Shown here: positions 55,026 to 64,000 of the stretch, in pieces
Numbering within the stretch: position 1 is the stretch's first letter
How the letters are laid out: each line of letters begins with the position of its first letter
Assembly (NCBI RefSeq): GCF_028009165.1
Contig: NC_079246.1
Location: forward strand, 2,418,001 to 2,482,000
From: Akanthomyces muscarius
Lineage: Eukaryota; Ascomycota; Sordariomycetes; Hypocreales; Cordycipitaceae
Length of the DNA stretch: 64,000 bases
Direction of reading: 5' to 3'
Translations under genes and position numbers: made by a program
The notes under the pieces: generated by a model
Seen by the model: the letters and a program-made list of their open reading frames with translations, nothing else
The model's database searches: none
Told to the model about the DNA's origin: nothing

Positions 55026-56105
55026 ATGGCTGCGCTGGCGCGCGCGGCGCCGTGTCCGCGCCTCTTCCTGCGATCCACGGCATCATCGTCGTCACCAAAG
55101 GCCCCCCAGTCGGCATCGCCACCACCGCGGCACGCCCGCGCCGTCGGCGTCCGCACCATGCGCTGCCACGCCGCGTCAGCGACCGGCCTCCGGATCAACC
55201 CTGCGTCACCGTCGCCAGTACCGCAGCACCAGCACCAGCAGCGCCGGTCGTTTCGCTGCACGGCGGGCATGCGCCAGGACCTCGCCAAGCGGAACCACTA
55301 CGAGCGACTCCAAGTCTCTCCCGCCGCCACCCCGGGTGACATCAAAAAGTACCCTCCTCTCCCTCCCCAAGGCCCCATTCTCTCGTTCTACGTCCTCTAA
55401 CCCAAAACCCTCAGATCCTTCTACAAGCTCAGCAAAGCGCACCACCCCGACGCCAACCGCAACGATCCCAACGCCGCACACACCTTTTCCCTCCTATCCG
55501 AGTCCTACACGCTTCTCTCCGACCCCTCCCGCCGTGCCACCTACGACCGAGACGTCATCGCCCGCCTCCAACCCTCCTCCTCCGCCACACCCTCTCACGG
55601 CTCCTACCACTCCGCCGCGTACCCCTCCGCCGGGGGCCGCCCAGCCTCCGGCCTCTCCAAGCGCCGGGGCACATTCCGCGGCCCGCCGCCGAGCTTCTAC
55701 CGCAACGGGGGCTGGGGCGCGCAGACCGATCGCCGACGGCGCGCCGAAGACCAGGCATCGGCGTCTTCCTCTTCTTCAGCACACTACACCAACTACGAGG
55801 GCAGCAGCAGCGGCGGTGATGCCTTTACCGCGCAGCAAGCGCCCGGGGGGAGGTTCCACAGGGCCGAGGACGACGTGCCGCCGCACTTCGACAAGGAGGC
55901 CCACCGGAGGACGCACGAAAAGGAGGACGAGCGGAGGTGGGCACGGCGAAGGCGCGCGCTCGACGAGGAGGACGTCGAGTTTGAGCCGCAGGCGAGCCTG
56001 GGGGCGCACTTTGCGATTGTGCTGGGGATACTGGGCGCGACGGTGCTGGTGCCCGTGTGGTATCTGAACACGGTGAGCGGGAAGAAGAAGAGCAAGGACT
56101 ATTAG
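55026..56105 (+). CDS. Mitochondrial J-domain protein with C-terminal membrane segment
   Basis: DnaJ-family co-chaperone. Exons 55026-55348 and 55415-56105 give 337 residues. The first 85 residues are Arg/Ala/Ser-rich without acidic clusters (MAALARAAPCPRLFLRSTAS), a plausible mitochondrial presequence. The J-domain starts near residue 90 (NHYERLQVSPAATPGDIKK). It continues across the intron into SFYKLSKAHHPDAN, which contains the HPD motif, and SESYTLLSDPSRRATYDRD. There is no Gly/Phe or zinc-finger domain (type III). A long Ser/Gly-rich linker leads to a charged helix (HEKEDERRWARRRRALDEED) and a C-terminal membrane segment (HFAIVLGILGATVLVPVWYL) with a short KKKSKDY tail. Probably inner-membrane anchored; partner Hsp70 unknown. 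Confidence 0.8.
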
Positions 56106-56475
56106 GAAGTTCTTGCGGGCTGCGAGATACATATAAAACACGGGTTCGCGATTGTGAAGGCCCGTCAAGAATACCTCTACCAGGATTCAGGGCATGGCTC
56201 GAGATCATCGGCAGTCAATATACATTGTACATACATATATGGCCAAGTCGGCGAATAGAAATACGAGCAAATATTAAGCTTGATTATGCATACATGAACA
56301 TGATAAATCACTGCCTGAACGAAAAGTGTATAATTCATCCATCCGAGGACATCATTAAGATATTTTCTTGTAGCGACTCTACATCTACATCCGAGATCAA
56401 CCACGGGCAAAATGCACGCATCTAGTAGGGTGGTACAGGAGGCTATGGATAGCCTGCGGGAGCATCCAGGGCGAT
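56106..56475. other. Convergent intergenic, J-protein / porin
   Basis: A 370-base gap of 3' flanks, AT-rich. Nothing else seen. Confidence 0.5.
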
Positions 56476-57846
56476 TTAACCCTGGAAGGTGAAGCTGGCA
56501 CCGAGCTGCAGAGTGTTAGCGGTCAAAGTAGTTTCTCGGGTCGTCGGATGTCGTACCTTGTGGGTAGCCTGGTCGAGCTTCTGGGTGTCAAAGGAGCCAC
56601 CGAGGCCCAGGGTGACGCCCTCGCGGAGGAGGACGTTGTAGCCAATGGCGGCGATGCCACGGTCGTTGAGCTTGACCTTGGCAAAGGAGACGGGGTCGAT
56701 GCGGTACTTAGACGCGACCTCGAGGCCGACGGCATTGCCCGTCTTGGAGTTCCAGGTGGCCTTAGCACCGGCCTCGACCTGGGAGTTGACCTTGTGGTAG
56801 TACGAGGCGGCAAAGATGCTGAGGTTGTCGGTGGCAGTGACGGCGGCGCTGTACTGGGGGGCGGCGTAACCGACGGCGGCCGAGTAGGTGGTGATGGCGG
56901 CCTTGTTGACGTCGTAGCCGGCCGAAGCGCCGGCGAGGAAGCCCTCGTGGCCGACGACGGCGTCAATGTTGGCCGTGGGGCCCTTGAGGAGGTCGAAGAA
57001 GGCGCGGCCGTGGAAGCCGGGCTGCTTGAAGAGCAGGTTGAACTTGGCGCCCTTGGCGGCGGTGGCGGGGAGGAAGTTGAAGAGACCCTCAAGCTTCAGG
57101 CCCTTGGCGAGGGTGTCGTTGACCTCGAGCTTCGTGTCGAGAACGTTGGCGGTGTTCCAGGTCTGGGTGAGGGTAAGACCTGCGGGCAAAGTTAGTAGGC
57201 TGATTGGGGCAGCGTTTCTGGACGTCGTTGCGCAACGCATGGGCTCGCGTCGCTCGGGGTTCGAGGCCGACGAGGTGTCGCTTCGTGCTGCGCGCGATAT
57301 TTGAAACGTCGGGTAGTGGAACCGTACCGGTGGGCTTGTCGGTGTATTTTCCCTCAATCTGAGAGCAGGGCGGACGAGTCAGTTTGGCGCAACGCGCAAG
57401 AAGTAGAAACAGAAAAACTTACAGCAGCAGAGGTGTTCTTGTCGTGGCTGGACTTCCCGGTGACCTTGAAGGCAACGCCGTTGGGGGCGGTGTCCTTGAA
57501 CTCAAAGGTGCTGGCGGAAAGATGGTAGAAATCCTTGTTCAGGAGCTGTCCAGGCCGGGTCAGTATCGTCTCTTTCTGCAAGTCATTGATTCGCAGCGGG
57601 TGTCCTGGGGTATAGTGAGCATGGTCGAGGACAGCATTAGCCGATTGGGTGGCTGGACGCAAGTCGGGTGCCGGAAGACATCATTGCGCAGATGCCAAAA
57701 AAAAAAAAAAAAAAGAGCTGTCCTCAACGCAAGCAAACGGGTAACACCGGGACAGCACCGCAAAGGGGCGAAGGTCTAAGAATAATCCATAATTGACGTA
57801 CATCGTTGGCCGGCTTGGCAATGTCGGAGAAGGCGGGAACAGACAT
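56476..57846 (-). CDS. VDAC, mitochondrial outer-membrane porin
   Basis: Voltage-dependent anion channel, the main metabolite pore of the outer mitochondrial membrane (POR1 in yeast). Exons (minus) 57802-57846, 57423-57545, 57328-57358, 56557-57179 and 56476-56505 give 283 residues, the canonical length. The N-terminal helix (MSVPAFSDIAKPAND) is encoded by exon 1. Then LLNKDFYHL begins the 19-strand beta barrel. GLKLEGLFNF carries the nucleotide-binding GLK motif of VDACs. A late strand reads YNVLLREGVTLGLGGSFDT and the barrel ends LGASFTFQG, a standard porin C-terminus. The 31-base third exon and 30-base last exon are small but all phases close. Downstream is the J-protein, convergent. Confidence 0.95.
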
Positions 57847-59042
57847 GATGACTGGGTTGAGAGACTGTACGAGGTACGAAGAAAAAAACGGTGTTTGGAT
57901 GGTGATGGTGTTTTGGGAGGTGAGAAAAAGGGAAGGAAGCAGAGACGAGCCGAATTTGGCGCGGCTGCGTGCTAGCTAAACGTTGGGGAGCATGCTAATA
58001 GGTCAGGCGGACCAAAAATGTTTGGGGCTCTGTAATTGGACTAATCCCCCCCTGTACACACCAGCCCCAGGAGCACTTTGTAGGTACACCTGCCGGAGAG
58101 GTACAGCCTATTTACAGGCCCCCCGACATCAGCCGACCAGTCACCCCTTGTGCCTCACAAGTTGCGCCAGACACCCGAAAAGTGGTGCAGCTGGCTGGGC
58201 TGAAGGCCTGAGGTACCCAGGCAGTACCTGTTTGTCTATCCCGGGCGCAACAAGTGCCACGAGGACCCTGGACACACTAAGCCGAAAGCTCATCCATCTG
58301 GAGAGGAAAACTAGTCAATGCTGTGAAATTAATTACCCATATTATTACCATCGCTGTCTGTACGTACTACGTACCAGTGCTCCGTACCTACCAATGTATG
58401 CATGCACACATCCCCCCTCCACGTGGGGAGGCTGTTGACCCTGGAAGCTCCCATTGGCGTGATCGGATACAACCGGAAAGCCTTTTTGCAACCTGGCTCC
58501 CTCTACTAAGTGTGTAAATGGCACACATGGCGAAGCGTTCACCAGAAATACCATGTACTGGTCACCCTTTATGGCATGCCGGTTCGTGGAAAAACGCCAT
58601 GGCGCTGTTGGCCACACCCCCGCCTCGCTGCCATTGGCACATCTCAAAGGACGCCCAAACAACGGCCTCGTGACGACCAAGCCCTCTCTCTGGCAGACAG
58701 TCACGAGATCCTCTGCCTCAACAAAAGCCAATTTACAGGGAAGTCTTTGCATAATGCCTTGTTATCCCGAGTTTCATGCTATTGTTTAGCCGTTGTGGTC
58801 GTTATACCCCAGTTTCTGACTCGGTCCCCCTCACTCCCCAGGCGAAAGCTTCAGCCAATAGTCGCGTCGCGTTATTAATATTACAGTCACGTATATCGTT
58901 GATATATCCAAAGGTCAGATAGATTGCTTTCCAATCATAGTTTGTAACTAAACTTGAATTTCCCTACTATACTTTTTATCGAGCATATGAGAGCAGTCGA
59001 CCCTCCTTGACTCGAGCATGAAACTCCTATATTCCTGTGCAT
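57847..59042. other. Intergenic, porin promoter and asparagine synthetase 3' flank
   Basis: About 1.2 kb without a supportable gene. ORFs at 58345-58878 overlap on both strands. Several short TACGTA/CCGTA motifs cluster at 58358-58390; I assign no role. Confidence 0.5.
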
Positions 59043-61432
59043 CTATGCCGCACTGTCGTACTTTTGGTTGTGAGTGGAAATAGCTCTGCAATCATGTTAG
59101 CGACCAGCTTCTCCAATTTAGTATTCATAGCATCAGTAATACATACCTGCCACTGGGGTCCGACTGCTTGGACCATGTCGGCGCCCAACGCATGACTGTC
59201 GAGGCACAGCGGGGAGGGAAATGCTCGTCAAACATAAGGCGGTACCAGTATCTGTCCTCCGTTAGCAAATTGCATAGTGCATGCTGTGTATGGTTCACGT
59301 ACCCCTCCTTGGTGTCAGGCACGTCGGTACCCCATTCCGCCTTGGGGTTCTTCATCATGTCGTCGGTAACATGCTGCTCGGCAGTATCCTTGAGGGCGTC
59401 AATCCATCCGTATCCGACACCGTCCGAGAACTGCTCCTTTTGTCTCCACAGGATCGACTCGGGCAGGTACGGCTTGTTGTCGGGCTCGTCCGTCGTGTCG
59501 AAGGCCTTGCGCAGAATGTACTTTTCCATGCGCTCCTTGTTGATCATCTTGTCGGCCGGGTCAATGTTCATGGTGGTTTCCAGGAACTATTCACGTTAGC
59601 TTCTGGTCCCTCAGGCGCTTCTTCTCATAAAGCTTACCTCCTTGTCCAGGAAGGGCACACGAGCTTCCAAACCCCATGCAGAGGTCGACTTGTTGGCACG
59701 CAAGCAGTCAGCCAGGTGCAGGTTCTTGACGCGGCGCACCGTCTCCTCGTGGAACGCCTCCATGTTGGGCGCGGCGTGGAAGTACAGGTAGCCGCCGAAG
59801 ATCTCGTCGCTGCCCTCGCCGCTGAGAACCATCTTGACACCCATGGCCTTGATCTTGCGCGACAGCAGGTACATCGGGGTCGAGGCACGAATCGTTGTCA
59901 CGTCAAAGGTCTCGAGGTGGTAGATGACATCGGACAGGGCATTGAGGCCATCCTCAATGGTAAAGGTCATGACGTGGTGCTTGGTGCCGAGGAACTCGGC
60001 GACCTTGAGGGCAGCCACGTTGTCGGGCGAGCCAGGCAGGCCAATCGAAAAGGAGTTGAGCTGGGGCAGGTAGGTGACGGTGTCAAGGTGGTCCTCGTCG
60101 TCGATACCGACCAGACCTTCTCCCTTGTCAGCGTCCTGCGCCTGCTCCTTGTCCTTGCCAGCCTCGATGGCGAGCTGCTTCAAGCGTAGCGTCTCGCGCT
60201 GGGCAATTGAGGCAACCAAGCTCGAATCCAGGCCGCCGGAGAGCAGCACACCGTAAGGGACCTCGGCCATGAGGCGCTTGCGAACGGCCTTTTCCAGACC
60301 ATGGCGAATGGCCATGTAGTCGACGGGCGTCGAAGGCACGTTGGCAGGGTCCCACCATGTGGGCTTGAAGTATCTCGTCGTCTCGCCCGTCTTGGAGTCG
60401 TAGACGTGGCCGGGAGGGAATGCGACAATCTTGTCGCAGACGGGGGCCAGACACTTGAGCTCAGAGGCAAAGTAGACGGCGTTGGGCTCCTTCCAGGACC
60501 AACCCTGGTAGAAGGTGGTGATGCCGATGGGGTCGCGAGCGGCAATGACGCGGTCCTGCTTCTTGTCGTAGAGGACAAAGGAGAACATGCCATCGAGGTG
60601 AGCGGGGGCATCGCTGTCGTAGGCCATGTACTATAAATCATAATGCTGTTAGTGGGCGAGCTCGCGCGTGCTGAAGAGCGACTCTGGCACTGCGGGGCAG
60701 CTGATTCATACCAGAGGAATAATGACCTCGCAATCCGAGTGCGTCTTGAAGTGGTACGTCTCCTTGAGGTTCTTTCGAATCAGACGATGGTTGTAGATTT
60801 CGCCGTTGACGGCGAGCACAATGGAGTCGTCGGCGTTGGTCAATGGCTGAGCGCCAGAGTCTGGAGAGCTGTGAGATGGGATGCCAAGGCTGGAAGCGAA
60901 AATTCAGTCGCGCAACTTACCGACGCCGACAATGCTTAGACGCTCATGGCAAAGGACTAAAGGGTCAGTATTGTGAGTTTATACGTGTTGGATAGGCCAT
61001 TTGAGCATACTTGTGTTGTTGGAGGTGACGTTGCCGCCTGCGCAGGAATTGTTAGCATCGTGGTGACTGGCTTGCCGGTTGCGATCAAGTGCCGAGACTC
61101 ACTCCAATCGGGGCCACGGTGGCGGATTCTGCATGTTGCGTCAGCTTGTTTGTCCCCAAAAAAAACGCTTCTCTTGAGCAATGGCAGTAGGATTGACATA
61201 CTGTTTCGCCAGGCGCAGAGCCGTGGGCTTGAATTTGTGGACGTCGGGATGACTACAGCCGTGATATTAGCACATCGATTAAGCTTGCGACAGGCGGCCC
61301 GATGCAGTTGGGCAGCAGAGATGGAGGGGCAGCAGCAGCACGCATGTCGATGCGATTGCCCCTCACTCACTAGCCCTAACAAGCAGGTCGAGAGACAGTC
61401 ACGTACCGGTGGCAAGCAAAGATGCCACACAT
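59043..61432 (-). CDS. ASN1: Asparagine synthetase, glutamine-hydrolysing
   Basis: Class II glutamine amidotransferase plus ATP-pyrophosphatase that forms Asn from Asp, Gln and ATP. Ten exons (minus): 61407-61432, 61202-61252, 61103-61128, 61011-61037, 60921-60956, 60712-60860, 59638-60630, 59303-59586, 59147-59251 and 59043-59085, giving 579 residues. The start is MCGIFACHR, with the catalytic Cys after Met removal. Then [44 protein letters not shown] and SDCEVI (glutaminase). The synthetase domain carries the PP-loop [11 protein letters not shown] (about residue 236), [12 protein letters not shown] and [20 protein letters not shown]. The C-terminus [12 protein letters not shown] and [19 protein letters not shown] is fully conserved. 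A 35-residue acidic/Gln insertion follows the PP-loop helix, as in other fungal enzymes. Five small 5' exons are unusual but conserved in fungi. Confidence 0.96.
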
Positions 61433-62357
61433 GGTTGCGAAAGATGGAGTTTTGGTTTGTTGATTTGGTGATGCAAGGTAGGAGATGCAGATTCACAAGC
61501 GGAAGAGAAAAAAAAGGTTTGGAAGAGCTTCCCACCAAGCCCCGAAGGCGGCGTGGGGAACACAGATACTCGCGTGTGGGAGGAGTCATAGTGTGGCCGC
61601 ACACTTCTCGCGCGCTGCATCTGGCCAAACTGACTCGGCCGCTGATAAGGGGACCGCGCTATGGATCCGTAGCGCTTTTTCTTTTGGCCCTGCCGAATGG
61701 CATTTTCCTGGCGCTGTCAGGCTCTAGCTTCACTGAATCTCACCCAGCCTCTGCTGAAACTACTTCACCTCCAGAGGCCTGTAGCACATGTCCACTGCAA
61801 ACGGCCGACTTCGGATTCCTGCCTCAACCACCACTCGCAACTGACAGTAAAACACCTCAACCCGCACCAAGCACGCCCGTCTTCCCCATGTCTAGATTAA
61901 CTAGTCGATGCAGCTAACTAGACAATCCCGGTCTTTGCCGGTTCCTGCCAAATCAGAGAGCCCATCGAATCTGGTTCCCTCCCTACCTCGCTGTGCCTTG
62001 CCGTCTGCCCGGCTGGTCGCTGTCTCTTGTAACACGCCACTGACTGAGTGCTAACAACTACATCCACATCTACCACGTCGGTCATGCACACTTCAGCAAG
62101 ATTAATTGCAATGAAAAGCAAACCAATGCAATTTAAAATAATAGATGGCTACCCCTTGACCAATTTTGCATCTCTTCCCCGTCATATCTCCTTTGTCTCC
62201 TCTCCTCCAAACTCCACCGGTTCGTGTTCATCATGATATGCATTCAGTCCGCCATATAGCACCGTATAACGCCTGGTACTTTAGTCTGGTGTTCTCCCTT
62301 TCCGCTTCCAAAAATGAGAATCCGCAAGTTAAACTGCTGGCAATTCCATGCCTTTCT
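61433..62357. other. Intergenic, asparagine synthetase promoter, UBC9 3' flank
   Basis: About 0.9 kb. The + ORF at 60973-61917 overlaps asparagine synthetase antisense and is a shadow. No other gene. Confidence 0.5.
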
Positions 62358-63017
62358 TTACGGAGCCGGGTTCTCGCGCACCACGCGGCGCACGCGCTTC
62401 TCGTACTCGACTCGGTCGCGCTTAAACAGGTTGTACGCCTCGGCTTGCGCAGGCGACTCGGGGTTCGGGTCGTTGAGGAGGTCCTGAATGCCTAGCATGA
62501 TTTGCTTGACCGTGATGGCCGGCTTCCAGGCCTCTTCCTCATTCAAAATCGACAGGCAGACGGTGCCAGAGGGGTATACGTTGGGGTGGAACAGCGGCGG
62601 GACGAATTTGCCTATTCGCAATTCTGTCAGTGTCTTCTTCTCTGTTTTATTTTCCTGCAGGTTGCGATATACACTTTGGAGGCTTTGTCGGGTATTCTAA
62701 ACGCGCGCAAAAGGTCAGTCTCCCAAACGTTACACAATAGTCTCACGTGCAGCCTCACCGTCGGGGAAAGACATGGTCAGCTTGAACATGCCGCCCTCCC
62801 AGATCGTCTTGTCCTTGCCGGGCACGCCGCACTCCCAGTTCTTCAGGTCCAGGACGCCCTCCTTTGTGCGGGTCGGTCGCGCGTAGAAGCCAAAGGGGTG
62901 GTCCCGTCGCCATTGTTTGCTGCACGTTGCCCGGGTTAGCAAGCCCGCCGTTGGCCGCAAAAGTACCTGTCGCTATCCTTACCGCTCCTCTTGTAATCTG
63001 TTCTGACACAGCGCCAT
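62358..63017 (-). CDS. UBC9: UBC9, SUMO-conjugating enzyme E2
   Basis: E2 that transfers SUMO to targets such as nuclear and cell-cycle proteins; essential in most fungi. Exons (minus) 62983-63017, 62759-62919, 62673-62696 (24 bases) and 62358-62611 give 157 residues, as in other Ubc9. Start [20 protein letters not shown], then the SUMO-binding surface [12 protein letters not shown]. The E2 core is [20 protein letters not shown], split over introns 2 and 3. HPN is in [14 protein letters not shown], followed by the active-site Cys in [14 protein letters not shown]. The specific insertion and C-terminus ([19 protein letters not shown]) match Ubc9 over Ubc4/5. All splice phases close. Confidence 0.95.
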
Positions 63018-63771
63018 GTTTGGTTTCGTACTGTACGCGACAGTCGGGGGTGGTATCTCGGTGGCAAAGGGAAAAGCAAAGAACGTTGGAAAGAATCGGC
63101 GCGAGCCTGCAAAGATTAGGTTCACCTGTTCTTCACGAGGCGTGGAGCTCGAAATGAAAACTCGTAATTTAGAAGCGTATATGCGGTCGTGCGTGTAAAC
63201 GAATCTGTTGAATTCGGTGCTGTTGATGCTGATGGGAGAAGGCGCTGTTCACGTCAAGAGGTCGTGACGAAGGGATTCAGGTCTGCAGTCATGCACCAGT
63301 GAATGCGCTACACTTCACTTTCGTCCGCCCGGCGCCAACCAACCAGTTTGGGGTAGCTTGTGGTGAGGCCACAGGGAGGTGTCGCACTGCCACAGGCACC
63401 AGCCTCAGCTTTAGCACAATGCTTCAGGTGGACCCTATGTAAATATAAGACTGCCTTGGCTTTATTAAATTAGGCATTAGCTTATAACTGGAGTATTTTT
63501 GTAAGTTGAGAGGCTTGTTTTATACAATTTTTATATATTTAAATTAAAAATCTAAAAATAGTTTATTCTAGTCATTCTATTTTCAGAGAAGATTATTGTA
63601 GAATCTATATATAATTACCTATAACTAGTTTTTGTATAAACTTCTCCTGGACTAGATACTCTATCAGGCGTAATATCCAGCCGGCTATTCCGTGTAGGGA
63701 TTCAGACGAAGGCAGTGTTGCAGAGTGTACTTGTGTTAGGAAAGCCCCGTTATCTATCACCGAGTTCCATT
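63018..63771. other. Intergenic with AT-rich island at its right side
   Basis: The 5' flank of UBC9 followed by a sharply AT-rich block at about 63440-63690 (separate entry). No ORF supported. Confidence 0.6.
63440..63690. repeat. AT-rich island, possible RIP-degraded repeat
   Basis: About 250 bases of strong AT bias (many TATA, ATTTA, AAAAAT words) stand out against the GC-rich surroundings. In ascomycetes such blocks are often transposons degraded by repeat-induced point mutation, but I can identify no element ends or ORF. Confidence 0.5.
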
Positions 63772-64000
63772 CTAAGCTCCGAAGTGCTTGGTGATGAACC
63801 CTTCGATGGTCTGCAGCTCGGCATCCTCGCCAGTGAGACCTCTTGCGGCTGCGGCCTTGGCCTTGAGTGCCTTTGCCGTGGACGAGTCGTAGAAGGTCTT
63901 GGCAAACTCGGCATCCATAACGTGCGTCAGGCCAAAGATGCCCTTAATAGTATCTGCCTCCAAGTTGCCGTGCGTTTCGAATGTTTCCCAGTCGAAACCG
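63772..64000 (-). CDS. C-terminal part of an unrecognised protein
   Basis: The frame is open from the right edge to a stop at 63772-63774, giving 75 residues with no intron. It starts GFDWETFETHGNLEADTIKG inside a longer protein and continues with IFGLTHVMDAEFAKTFYDSS, then an Ala/Lys helix (KALKAKAAAARGLTGED) and the end TIEGFITKHFGA. Codon use is typical for the window. I do not recognise the family. The end resembles a helical C-terminal tail of a metabolic enzyme, nothing firmer. The 3' flank abuts the AT-rich island. Confidence 0.7.
   Translation of the reverse strand, partial: GFDWETFETHGNLEADTIKGIFGLTHVMDAEFAKTFYDSSTAKALKAKAAAARGLTGEDAELQTIEGFITKHFGA

Noticed and set aside
60973..61917. 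Plus-strand ORF of 314 residues antisense to asparagine synthetase
   Set aside because: It overlaps six secure exons of a conserved gene and has no domain.

Overview
The window is nuclear DNA of a filamentous ascomycete (Pezizomycotina), most likely a sordariomycete close to Hypocreales. The genes are dense and carry short GT-AG introns of about 45-230 bases with CTAAC/CTGAC-type branch sites. The housekeeping proteins are typical of that group (RTF1, FacB/Acu-15, TOM70, an Sso-type syntaxin, IMP4, UPF1, VDAC porin, asparagine synthetase, UBC9). All exon models were assembled by hand from reading frame, splice signals and family knowledge; no alignment or database search was run.

Layout. 1-5.2 kb: 5' part of COQ7 (-), RTF1 (+), an F-box protein (-). 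5.7-16.6 kb: a candidate ribosomal-peptide (RiPP) gene cluster with three UstYa/DUF3328 proteins, a tiny secreted precursor-like peptide with one Kex2 site and a seven-residue Tyr-Tyr tail, and an ABCC (MRP-type) transporter. 17-23.9 kb: a glycerophosphodiester phosphodiesterase, a small Cys-rich protein, a kinase-fold protein and the acetate regulator FacB/Acu-15. 23.9-27.7 kb: a gene-poor stretch upstream of facB. 27.7-43 kb: a SET-domain methyltransferase, a Ygr210c-like GTPase, a Dia2/Pof3-like TPR/F-box/LRR protein, aminodeoxychorismate lyase, TOM70, syntaxin and IMP4. 43.5-54.5 kb: UPF1, two small secreted proteins (a CVNH lectin and a duplicated four-Cys-module protein) and a second Zn2Cys6 regulator. 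55-64 kb: a mitochondrial J-protein, porin, asparagine synthetase, UBC9, an AT-rich island and the 3' end of an unrecognised gene.

The most interesting system is the 5.7-16.6 kb cluster. UstYa proteins are the oxidases that cyclise Kex2-released core peptides in ustiloxin, asperipin and phomopsin biosynthesis. Here they surround a 41-residue ORF with a signal peptide, one Lys-Arg site and the C-terminal tail KMSEYYD. Known dikaritin precursors usually carry many core repeats, so a single-core precursor served by three UstYa paralogues and an ABCC exporter would be unusual. The product, and whether the system has been described before, cannot be told from sequence alone.
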